Source: Lysobacter antibioticus HS124
GTDB taxonomy: Bacteria; Pseudomonadota; Gammaproteobacteria; Xanthomonadales; Xanthomonadaceae
Reading direction: 5' to 3'
NCBI RefSeq assembly: GCF_000336385.2
Contig: NZ_HG424497.1
Location: 1 to 41,757 of the forward strand
Length of the DNA: 41,757 nucleotides
Shown: positions 17,913 to 26,910 of the stretch, piece by piece
Layout: every line of letters starts with the position of its first letter
Position numbering within the stretch: position 1 is the stretch's first letter
Made by a program: the position numbers and the translations under genes
The notes under the pieces: generated by a model
Database searches by the model: none
What the model was told of the DNA's origin: nothing
The model's input: only the letters and a program-made list of their open reading frames with translations

Positions 17913-19064
17913 ATGAGCGAACCGCAATCGACCCTGCCCAAACCCAAGAAGTCGGTCGCCCTCAGCGGCACCGCCGCCGGCAACACCGCGCTGTGCACCG
18001 TCGGCCGCAGCGGCAACGACCTGCATTACCGCGGTTACGACATCCACGACCTGGCGACTAAGTCGACCTTCGAGGAAGTCTCGCATCTGCTGGTGCACGG
18101 AGCGCTGCCGACCGTCTCTCAGCTGAAGGCCTACAAGACCAAGCTCAAGCGCCTGCGCGGCCTGCCGGCGATCGTCACCGACGCGCTGGAGCTGGTGCCG
18201 GCCAACGCCCACCCGATGGACGTGCTGCGCACCGGCTGCTCGGTGCTGGGCACCGTGCTGCCCGAGCGCGAAGGCCACGTCGCCTCGGAAGCGCGCGACA
18301 TCGCCGACCGCCTGATCGCCAGCTTCGGCTCGATGCTGCTGTACTGGTGGCACTTCACCCGCAACGGCCGCCGCATCGACTGCGAGACCGACGACGACTC
18401 GGTCGCTGCGCACTTCCTGCACCTGCTGCACGGCGAGCCGCCGAGCGCGCTGCACGCCGACTCGCTGGACAAGTCGCTGATCCTGTACGCCGAGCACGAG
18501 TTCAACGCCTCGACCTTCACCGCGCGCGTGATCGCCGGCACCGGTTCGGACATCCACTCCTGCATCACCGGCGCGATCGGCGCGCTGCGCGGCCCCAAGC
18601 ACGGTGGCGCCAACGAAGTGGCGATGGACATCATCTCCCGCTACGGCAGCGCCGACGAGGCCGAGGCCGACATCCGCGCCCGCGTCGAGCGCAAGGAAAT
18701 CGTGATCGGTTTCGGTCACCCGGTCTATACGGTCGGCGACCCGCGCAATCCGATCATCAAGGAGATCTCGCGCAAGCTGTGCAAGGACGGCGGCAACCAG
18801 ACCCTGTTCGACGTCAGCGAGCGCATCGAGACGCTGATGTGGGACAGCAAGAAGATGTTCCCCAACCTCGACTGGTACTCGGCGTCCGCCTATCACATGA
18901 TGGGTATTCCGACGCCCATGTTCACCCCGCTGTTCGTGATCGCGCGCACCACCGGCTGGAGCGCGCACGTGATCGAGCAGCGCGAGGACGGCAAGATCAT
19001 CCGCCCGAGCGCGAACTACACCGGTCCGGAAGACCGCGCCTACGTGGCGATCGAGCAGCGCTGA
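17913..19064 (+). CDS. prpC: 2-methylcitrate synthase
   Basis: A 383-residue citrate-synthase-family enzyme condensing propionyl-CoA with oxaloacetate. The catalytic triad is H230 (GPKHGGANE), H269 ([14 protein letters not shown]) and D319 ([16 protein letters not shown]). The protein is shorter than housekeeping citrate synthase and lacks its N-terminal extension, as expected for PrpC. The family-typical start ([22 protein letters not shown]) favours 2-methylcitrate synthase over GltA. The reading frame extends to 17850 through repeat DNA, but GAGGAAGGA at 17902-17910 marks the ATG at 17913. A strong terminator follows 50 bp after the stop. No acnD, prpF or prpR is next to it. Confidence 0.93.
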   Translation: MSEPQSTLPKPKKSVALSGTAAGNTALCTVGRSGNDLHYRGYDIHDLATKSTFEEVSHLLVHGALPTVSQLKAYKTKLKRLRGLPAIVTDALELVPANAHPMDVLRTGCSVLGTVLPEREGHVASEARDIADRLIASFGSMLLYWWHFTRNGRRIDCETDDDSVAAHFLHLLHGEPPSALHADSLDKSLILYAEHEFNASTFTARVIAGTGSDIHSCITGAIGALRGPKHGGANEVAMDIISRYGSADEAEADIRARVERKEIVIGFGHPVYTVGDPRNPIIKEISRKLCKDGGNQTLFDVSERIETLMWDSKKMFPNLDWYSASAYHMMGIPTPMFTPLFVIARTTGWSAHVIEQREDGKIIRPSANYTGPEDRAYVAIEQR

Positions 19065-19114
19065 GTTGCTGCGGCGCCGGTCCGCCGGCGGCGCAAAACG
19101 CAGGACGGCAACGC

Positions 19115-19150
19115 AAAAGGCCAGGCGATCCGCCTGGCCTTTTGTTTTTT
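19115..19150 (+). terminator. intrinsic terminator after prpC
   Basis: Perfect 13-bp stem (19115-19127 with 19131-19143), 3-base loop and a following TTTTGTTTTTT tract. It closes the prp run. Confidence 0.95.
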
Positions 19151-19370
19151 ATCGCGACTTCGGCGCAGCCGCGCAGCGTAGCGGCTGCGGCATACGACTA
19201 ACGTCGAATGCGACACAGAATCCGCATCTGGCGACATGGCATAGTCCCTCGCCAAGCCGGCACGCCCGCACGGCCCGTCCGCGTGCGCACCGCGCATGCA
19301 GCGACTGGGTGCCGGCGTCCGCAGGCGCCGCATCGGGGGCTGCGGTCGGGGAAGACTCAGAGGAAACACC

Positions 19371-19892
19371 ATGCGCGAGAGCGATGTGCCGGTCAAAACC
19401 CAGGCCGGGCGCGACGAAATCCAGAACCGCACGCGCAAGCTCGCGCCGGTGTTGCGCTCGATCCTGCTGATCGTCGACGGCGATCGCAGCGCGCGCCATT
19501 TGCGCGGCCTGATCGCCAGCCTGCATGGGCCGGACGATGCGCTGGAGCAGCTCGAGGCCATGGGCCTGATCGCGTCTTCGGCGGCGGTCGCGGCGACCCA
19601 GTTCGCGCATTCGCCGACGCCGGGCGTGGCCTTCGCCGCGGCGGTGCCCGCGCCGGCGCCGCTGTCGGTGGCCGATGCGGCGCAGCGCTACCAGACGCTG
19701 TATGGCCTGATGACCGAAGCCGTGCGCGAGCACCTGGGGCTGCGCGGCTACTTCCTGCAGCTCAAGATCGAGCGTTGCGGCAACAGCGACGAGCTGGCCG
19801 AGCTGCTGCCCGACCTCAGCGCGGCGTTGGCCAAGGTGCGCAAGGACGACATCGCCGCGGAAATCGAAGCGCGTTTCGCGACCGGGGTCTGA
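19371..19892 (+). CDS. conserved protein of unknown function, 173 residues
   Basis: I do not recognise a named family. The protein is soluble with no signal peptide. The N-terminal part (KTQAGRDEIQNRTRKLAPVLRSILLIVDGDRSARHLRGLIASL, about 9-51) reads like a small winged-helix or response-type module seen at the start of short proteobacterial hypotheticals. A Pro/Ala-rich linker spans about 80-102, followed by a C-terminal helical region (YQTLYGLMTEAVREHLGLRGYFLQLKIERC, ELAELLPDLSAALAKV). The ATG is chosen for AGAGGAA at 19359-19365. Its own promoter should lie in the 220 bp after the prpC terminator, where I see no clear element. It stands alone, convergent with the GST gene. Confidence 0.75.
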   Translation: MRESDVPVKTQAGRDEIQNRTRKLAPVLRSILLIVDGDRSARHLRGLIASLHGPDDALEQLEAMGLIASSAAVAATQFAHSPTPGVAFAAAVPAPAPLSVADAAQRYQTLYGLMTEAVREHLGLRGYFLQLKIERCGNSDELAELLPDLSAALAKVRKDDIAAEIEARFATGV

Positions 19893-20101
19893 GCGCGGGA
19901 TTCCGCAATCGCACCGCGATATCGCGTCGCCATCCGAAGTCGGATCGCACCGGATATGTCGCCACTCGACTGCACGAGCCTCGGGCGATCGCGCTTGCGT
20001 ACGCGAGGCCATGCCATGACGCTGTCCGAAGCCCGGCGGCGCCGATGGAGGGCTGCACGGTGATTCGGGCTTCGGCGGCGCTTGCGTACGCCGCTGCGGT
20101 T

Positions 20102-20124
20102 GTCGCGGCTTACGCCGCTCCTAC
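20102..20124 (-). repeat. REP-like unit (inverted orientation)
   Basis: GTCGCGGCTTACGCCGCTCCTAC is the reverse complement of the gtaggagcggcgtaagccgcgac unit that recurs at 38114-38734. It lies in the convergent spacer between the 173-residue protein and gst; the rest of 19893-20168 shows only the hairpin next to gst. Confidence 0.75.
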
Positions 20125-20136
20125 CCCTGAAGCGCA

Positions 20137-20162
20137 GCGGTGCGGCCCTGGAGCCGCACCGC
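20137..20162 (-). terminator. hairpin after gst
   Basis: Perfect 10-bp stem (20137-20146 with 20153-20162) and 6-base loop, 6 bp beyond the gst stop on the minus strand. There is no T-tract, so it may be a 3'-end stabiliser rather than a full intrinsic terminator. Confidence 0.5.
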
Positions 20163-20168
20163 GGGTGC

Positions 20169-20780
20169 TTACAGCAGCCCTTCGGCCTTCAGCGCGGCCT
20201 GCACGCCGGCGTCGGCTTCCATGCGGCGCTTGAATGCGGCCAGGTGTTCGTAGCCGGACAGATCGACTTTGGCGCCGTCGGCCCAGCGCAGGGTGATGTA
20301 CAGGTAGGGATCGGCATAGCTGCGGAAACCGGCCAGCCACTCGCGATCGGCCAGGCGCCGGTCGGCCGCGGCGTACATCGCGCGCAGGCGCTCGCGCGCG
20401 TGCTGGCGCAGCGCATCGGCCTGGGCGGGGTCGGGGTGGAACTTGCCCGGCGCGAAGATCGGCAGGAAGGCCGGGTGCAGATCGGAGTTCACGAACGCCA
20501 GCCAGCGCGCGGCTTCGGCGTGCTGCTGCGCGCTGCCGTCGCCGGTCAGTCCCGCTTGCGGGAAGGTGTCGGCGATGTAGCCCATGATCGCCGCGTTCTG
20601 GGTCAGCACGAAATCGCCGTCGACCACCGCGGGCACGGCGCCGGCCGGATTGATCGCGAGGAAGGCGGGCGCCTTCATCGAGTCCTTGTCGAGCACGTCG
20701 ACCTCGAACGCGCCGCCGGCCCACTGCAGGGCGATATGGTCGGCGGTCGAACATGCGCCGGGCTTGGTGTAGAGCTTCAT
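20169..20780 (-). CDS. gst: glutathione S-transferase, beta class
   Basis: A 203-residue cytosolic glutathione transferase conjugating or exchanging glutathione with electrophiles and peroxides. The N-terminal thioredoxin-like domain starts MKLYTKPGACS, with C10 as the beta-class catalytic cysteine. The cis-proline is in AVPAVV (P53), and the SNAIL-type turn appears as LTQNAAIMGYI. The all-helical C-terminal domain begins near residue 85. GGAGAGG six bases upstream supports the ATG. A minus-strand terminator at 20802-20842 separates it from the hydrolase gene upstream, so it needs its own promoter in a short AT-containing gap of about 20 bp or read-through. Confidence 0.92.
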   Translation of the reverse strand: MKLYTKPGACSTADHIALQWAGGAFEVDVLDKDSMKAPAFLAINPAGAVPAVVDGDFVLTQNAAIMGYIADTFPQAGLTGDGSAQQHAEAARWLAFVNSDLHPAFLPIFAPGKFHPDPAQADALRQHARERLRAMYAAADRRLADREWLAGFRSYADPYLYITLRWADGAKVDLSGYEHLAAFKRRMEADAGVQAALKAEGLL

Positions 20781-20801
20781 GCGGACCTCTCCGTTGTGGC
20801 G

Positions 20802-20842
20802 AAAAACAAAAAAACAGGCCGGCGACTATCACCGACCTGTTT
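20802..20842 (-). terminator. intrinsic terminator of the SleB-like gene
   Basis: Read on the minus strand, AAACAGG at 20842-20836 pairs with CCTGTTT at 20818-20812, extended inward by CGG/CCG with mismatches, and runs into TTTTTTTGTTTTT. It lies 120 bp past the hydrolase stop, after an intergenic repeat. Confidence 0.75.
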
Positions 20843-20885
20843 CGCATCCTCAAGGAGGGTGCTGCAACGGATTGTTTCCTGGAGC

Positions 20886-20957
20886 GGGGATTGGGGATTC
20901 GGGATTGGTTAAAGCGGAGCGCTGAAGCTTCTACCGATCCCCAATCCCCAATCCCGG
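20886..20957. repeat. inverted pair of GGGATTCGGGATT-type intergenic repeats
   Basis: The left arm GGGGATTGGGGATTCGGGAT (from 20886) and the inverse arm built of ATCCCCAATCCCC blocks (ending 20957) surround a 23-bp core. It belongs to the same family as 6490-6620 and is again placed directly after the stop of a minus-strand gene. Confidence 0.72.
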
Positions 20958-20961
20958 CCGC

Positions 20962-21420
20962 TCAGCCGCGCCGGGACTTGAGCTTCTGCACCTTGTAGAA
21001 GGTGTGGTCGCCGATGACGGCGACTTGGTAAGCGTTGCGCCAGGACGGGCTGGCGATGGCGTGGGCGGCGAAGTGGCTCGCGCCGGGCACGATTTCCTTG
21101 CGCTGGCCGTTCGGCAGAGCCCAGTTGCGCTCGGCCGCCAGGGCGACGTTGACCGACTCGGCCCAGGCCTCGCTGTTGCTCAGGCGGGTGCCCGGCGACA
21201 CCAGGGTGGGGGCGAACTGCTTGTTGGCGGTGACCACGTCGCAGACGGTATCGCCCCACAGGCCGCTGTCGCGGCGGCGCAGGGCGACCTCGGCGACGGC
21301 CTGTTGGCCGCGCAGGGACTGGTCGCGGGCTTCCAGGTACACGGTGGTGCTCAAACACAGCGAATCGGCGGTTTGTGGCGGCAGTACCGAGGCCAACCAC
21401 AGGATCCAGGCCAGTTTCAT
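20962..21420 (-). CDS. SleB-like cell-wall hydrolase (Hydrolase_2 family)
   Basis: A 152-residue secreted protein. Residues 1-18 (MKLAWILWLASVLPPQTA) form a short signal peptide. The rest matches the SleB/CwlJ lytic-transglycosylase-like fold: TTVYLEARDQSLRGQQAVAEVALRR with probable catalytic E30, WGDTVCDVVTANKQFAPTL, and the closing GASHFAAH..SPSW..A..VAVIGDHTFYK with H116 and H139. It would cut peptidoglycan glycan strands in the periplasm. AAGGAG eight bases upstream supports the ATG. The usual ARGE after the catalytic Glu is replaced by ARDQ. Such proteins also occur as phage lysins, but no phage gene is nearby. Confidence 0.82.
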   Translation of the reverse strand: MKLAWILWLASVLPPQTADSLCLSTTVYLEARDQSLRGQQAVAEVALRRRDSGLWGDTVCDVVTANKQFAPTLVSPGTRLSNSEAWAESVNVALAAERNWALPNGQRKEIVPGASHFAAHAIASPSWRNAYQVAVIGDHTFYKVQKLKSRRG

Positions 21421-21644
21421 CAGATGACTCCTTGCTCCGTTGCGCTGGCCGCACTGGGGTGTCCATCGCCCGCGGGGGGCGAGGGGAACCGCGGTAGGGC
21501 CAACATGGCGTACTGGGGAGGGCAGCGGCTCTAGCGGCGCGCTTTTGCCCCGTCACCGGAACCCTGGCCGAAAGGCGGCCTCGGGGCGGTGGTGGGTGCC
21601 GCTTCTGCAGGGGCGGCGGAAAAGTCGGCGAACGGTAGCGGCGC

Positions 21645-21703
21645 CTAACCAAACAAAACCTGAATGCCGAAAAGGCAAGTTCCTATTTTGGTTGGAGTTT
21701 TTA
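21645..21703 (+). terminator. orphan terminator-like hairpin in an AT-rich island
   Basis: CTAACCAAA at 21645-21653 pairs with TTTGGTTGG at 21687-21695 (one G-T pair), enclosing a small TGCC-GAAAA-GGCA hairpin, and is followed by AGTTTTTATT. No plus-strand gene lies upstream, so it may end a small RNA or be a remnant. Confidence 0.45.
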
Positions 21704-22086
21704 TTCTGAACAGGCGGCAGGTCCTTGGTTTTACAGGGCTTTGTCCCGGCACGAAGCGTGCCCAGCCTGTCTCACCGCTTCATGATCTCACCCCCTAGGG
21801 CGTGCCTGAATGCGCGTTTCGGCGTCTCCAGCCCGTCGTGGACTCCGATGCGACTGGGATTGGCGCCCGTCCGGGACAAATTCGCCCCATCGAGCGGCCG
21901 GCGGGGTGGCGCGGGGATGGCGCAAGCCGCGACCACGCGCCACTGCGCTGATCGGCGGCGCAGTCGGTCGGCGCTCTATCGACGACCCCGCGACGTCCGC
22001 CCCGCGCGCGGAATCCGGCCGATGCCGGACACTCCAACGCCCGCCGCGCGCCTGCCCGTTCGCGCACGCAAACGCAGCGACACTCA

Positions 22087-22108
22087 CGCATACATATATA
22101 TGTGTGCG
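22087..22108. repeat. 22-bp TA-rich palindrome
   Basis: Centred on CATATATATG (22093-22102), with arms extending to 22087 and 22108 and one T/G mismatch pair. It stands out in surrounding DNA that is strongly GC-rich. Confidence 0.65.
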
Positions 22109-22128
22109 CGCAGGCATCCGCGCGCACG

Positions 22129-22161
22129 GCGGCGCCGGCGCGATACCGCCGCCGGCGCCGC
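22129..22161 (-). terminator. GC hairpin downstream of fadH
   Basis: Perfect 12-bp stem (22129-22140 with 22150-22161) with a 9-base loop, about 40 bp beyond the fadH stop. No T-tract follows on the minus strand. Confidence 0.4.
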
Positions 22162-22198
22162 GCGAAAGGCGGAAAAAACCGGCGTTTTATCGGGTGCG

Positions 22199-24322
<2,124 letters not shown>

Positions 24323-24445
24323 TCAAGCGCCGGCACGCTCCGCGTCGAGGCCGCGCGAGGACAGGCACCGAACGCCGCCGATTGCAACGGTTGTCACGGC
24401 CGGACCCATCGCCGAACATGCCCGACCCCTAGTCGTCCGGATTCC

Positions 24446-25894
24446 ATGGACCCCGCCTTCGATCCCAGCCTTCAGGACTATCTGCGCGCCGACATGTCGG
24501 CCGCCGATCTGCCGGACCTGCAGCCCCTGCTGGGCGCGCGCGACCTGCTGCGCGCGTTCTCGACCCTGTTCCACGGCGGCGAAGAGTCGGTGATGGTGCG
24601 CCTGCTGGTGCTGCGCGCGATCGGCGAGCGCGGCCAGGCCCCGGACTGGAGCCCGCAGGAGCTGCGCGAGCATTTCGCCTACCTGGAGCCGATCAAGTTC
24701 GACACCGTGCTCGGCCGCCTGCGCGAGAACGAGTTGCTGTTGTGGGACGGCGAGACCCAGCGCTACCGGATCAGCCCGGTCGGCCGCCAGGCCCTGGCCG
24801 CGATCGGTTTGTTGCTGCAGTTCAACCGCGAAGGCGACGAACTGGCCTACGTCACCGCCCAGATCGCGGCCGGCCAGGCGGTGGGACGGGTCAGCGCCGA
24901 CGACCTGCAGCACCTGTTGTCGCGCCTGAACGAGCTGCGCGAAGACTTCGACCAGGCCGTGCTCAGCGGCTCGGAGCACCGCATCCTGCGCGCCGCCGGC
25001 ACCTTGCAGCAGGCCTGGCGCTGGATCGAGAAGGGCACCGAGATCGTCGAGGACATCGCCGCCGACCAGGACTTGGACAGCGTCACCCACCGCGTCGCCC
25101 AGCAGATCGGCCGCGCCCAGAGCGCGATGCTGCGCCAGGCTTCGGTGTTCCAGCGCGCGTTGAGCCAGCTCGACCGGCATCGTGTGCACCTCGGCGCCAG
25201 CGGCCTGTCGTCCTCGGACGTCAACCGCTTCCTGCGCGAGCTCGACATCGATGCGCTCGCCGCATTGTCCGAGGACGTGCTCGCGCGCACCGCGATCCCG
25301 GCCTTCGTGCTGGCGCCGATCGCGCTGGACGTGGCCGAGTACGAACTGGTCGAGCGCGAACGCGAAGCGCGCGAGGACCAGTCGCTGCCGCCGGCGCAGG
25401 CCGCTCCCGACGCCGAGGGTTCGCCCGCCGCGGCCACCGATTTCCAGTTCGCCGAACGCTGGCTGGACGAGCTGGCCGCGCTGGCGGTCGATGCGGCCGG
25501 GCTGTCCGAGCTGGTGCCGCAGGACAGTTTCTCGGTCAGTGCCTATCGCCTGTCGTTGCTGGGCCTGATCGGCGACCCCGGCGCCGAGAACCGCGAGGGC
25601 GTCAGCGCGCAGATGGCGCGGCTGCCGTTGGCGTGGAAGATCGAGACCGAATTCGAAACCGTCGGCCGCGCCGGCGTCGCCTACATGAGCCGCGGCCGCC
25701 TGGAAGCGCTGAGCGAAGAACAACTGCGCCAGCAGCGCACGGCACGCCGCCGCGCACCCAAGCCCGACGAGGGCGAGGGCGAAACCGCCGCGCCCAAGCG
25801 CGCCAAGACCGGACACAAGAACAAGACCGCCTCCGCGGACGCGCCGGCCAAGCCGCGCCGCGCCAAGCCGGCCAAGGACACCGCCTACCGATGA
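24446..25894 (+). CDS. mksF: condensin kleisin subunit MksF-like
   Basis: A 482-residue protein, predicted kleisin of a MukBEF-like (MksBEF) condensin that organises the chromosome. The N-terminal winged helix (about 45-115: VMVRLLVLRAIGERG, LREHFAYLEPIKFDTVLGRLRENELL) is followed by a long helical region (about 125-300) typical of MukF/MksF dimerisation and coiled segments. A C-terminal folded segment at about 340-425 may be the second winged helix that contacts the SMC cap. The last 50 residues are a Lys/Arg/Pro/Ala tail (KPRRAKPAKDT) likely disordered and able to touch DNA. No strong Shine-Dalgarno precedes the ATG. Its stop overlaps the next start by four bases (ATGA), implying translational coupling. 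The gene is assigned mainly from operon architecture plus fold pattern. Confidence 0.75.
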   Translation: MDPAFDPSLQDYLRADMSAADLPDLQPLLGARDLLRAFSTLFHGGEESVMVRLLVLRAIGERGQAPDWSPQELREHFAYLEPIKFDTVLGRLRENELLLWDGETQRYRISPVGRQALAAIGLLLQFNREGDELAYVTAQIAAGQAVGRVSADDLQHLLSRLNELREDFDQAVLSGSEHRILRAAGTLQQAWRWIEKGTEIVEDIAADQDLDSVTHRVAQQIGRAQSAMLRQASVFQRALSQLDRHRVHLGASGLSSSDVNRFLRELDIDALAALSEDVLARTAIPAFVLAPIALDVAEYELVEREREAREDQSLPPAQAAPDAEGSPAAATDFQFAERWLDELAALAVDAAGLSELVPQDSFSVSAYRLSLLGLIGDPGAENREGVSAQMARLPLAWKIETEFETVGRAGVAYMSRGRLEALSEEQLRQQRTARRRAPKPDEGEGETAAPKRAKTGHKNKTASADAPAKPRRAKPAKDTAYR

Positions 25895-26910
25895 ACGACC
25901 CCATCGCCTCTCTGATCGCGCGTCTGCTGGCCGAACGCTGGCTGCCGCGCGACGACGCCGCGGTCCGCGAACTGCTGACCGACGCCGAATTGCGCAACGA
26001 TCTGGACCGGCGCCTGGCCGCCGCGGGCCTGCGTTTGCTCGAGCATCCCTACGCCGCCAACGTCGCCGTCGGCATCGCCCGGCCGCAGGAATCGGCCGCG
26101 TTCGGCAGCGCCAAGGCCTGGTCGGCCACCAACCTGCAACTGGACCGCGATGCGATCGCACTGTTGGTGGTGCTGTGGGCGCTGCTGGTGCTGCCCAAGC
26201 GTCAGCGCCAGATCGCCCGCCAGCAGGCCGACCGCGACCAGGACCAGGAACAGATGTTCGCCGAGCTCAAACCGATTCCGGTCGGCGCGGAAGTGGTCGA
26301 ACCGATCAACGAGCGCACCCTGCTCGCCGACTTCGGCGAGAAGCTCGGCGGCAAGACCCGGATCCAGTTCAACCTGGGTTCGCTGGCGCGGCAGGGCTTC
26401 ATCACGCGGCGCAAAGAGCGCATCCACGAAGGGCCGCTGCTGGACCTGGCCTTCGATTACGAACGCATCGCCGGCCGGGTCATGGACGGCGCGCTGTCGT
26501 TCGTGGTGACCGAGGCGCGCCAGCATGCGAACGAACAGGCGCTGCTGGACGCGGCCGCGGGCCTCGACGGCGATGCCGAGGACGAGGCGGCCGCCGCGGC
26601 GATCCGCGTCGGCGCCTACGTCGGCGACGAGGAAGCCGCGTTCGCCGCGCTGGCCGCGGCCGCCGCGGCGGCCGAGACCGATGCCGCGCTGGACCGGGCG
26701 GCGGCTGCAGTCGCCGAAGACGAAACCGAAGCCGGCGACGACCTCGACGACGCGACCGACGCGGCGTCGTCCGGCGACGAGGCCGCAGCCGAATCCGCGC
26801 CGACGGCGACGACGGACGCGGGCGGCGACGACCCAGACCACGGCGACGCTCATCGGGCGTCCGCCGGCACCCAGACCCAGCTCGACCAGGAGGCCGCGGC
26901 CGATGTTTGA
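25891..26910 (+). CDS. mksE: condensin accessory subunit MksE-like
   Basis: A 339-residue protein. The core (1-215) resembles MukE/MksE tandem winged helices: DPIASLIARLLAERWLP, LRLLEHPYAANVAVG, LDRDAIALLVVLWALLVLPK, RTLLADFGEKLGGKTRIQFNLGSLARQGFI and EGPLLDLAFDYERI. Residues 216-339 are an Ala/Asp/Glu-rich low-complexity tail that is strongly acidic and absent from ordinary MukE. MukE-type subunits bind the kleisin and modulate the ATPase. The start overlaps mksF by 4 bases and the end overlaps mksB by 8 bases, so the three subunits are almost certainly made together. The acidic tail faces a basic tail on the kleisin, hinting at a regulated contact; this is inference. Confidence 0.75.
   Translation: MNDPIASLIARLLAERWLPRDDAAVRELLTDAELRNDLDRRLAAAGLRLLEHPYAANVAVGIARPQESAAFGSAKAWSATNLQLDRDAIALLVVLWALLVLPKRQRQIARQQADRDQDQEQMFAELKPIPVGAEVVEPINERTLLADFGEKLGGKTRIQFNLGSLARQGFITRRKERIHEGPLLDLAFDYERIAGRVMDGALSFVVTEARQHANEQALLDAAAGLDGDAEDEAAAAAIRVGAYVGDEEAAFAALAAAAAAAETDAALDRAAAAVAEDETEAGDDLDDATDAASSGDEAAAESAPTATTDAGGDDPDHGDAHRASAGTQTQLDQEAAADV

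Larger units (their letters stand above)
21421..22198. other. 778-bp gene-free region with AT-rich island
   Basis: No supportable gene on either strand; the long open frames here are high-GC artefacts. It contains the promoter of the SleB-like gene, an AT-rich island at about 21646-21745 that includes a terminator-like hairpin, a 6-bp stem with 3-base loop at 21748-21762, a 22-bp TA-rich palindrome at 22087-22108 and a strong GC hairpin at 22129-22161 past fadH. Confidence 0.7.

Noticed and set aside
17913-19064. Housekeeping citrate synthase (gltA)
   Set aside because: Short length, PrpC-type N-terminus and linkage to prpB favour 2-methylcitrate synthase.
21785-21830. Possible insertion-sequence end (CTAGGGCGTGCCTGAATGC)
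   Set aside because: No matching inverted copy or transposase frame could be found in the window, so the resemblance is not enough.
20962-22198. Prophage remnant around the SleB-like hydrolase
   Set aside because: No integrase, holin, structural gene or attachment-site repeat was found nearby.
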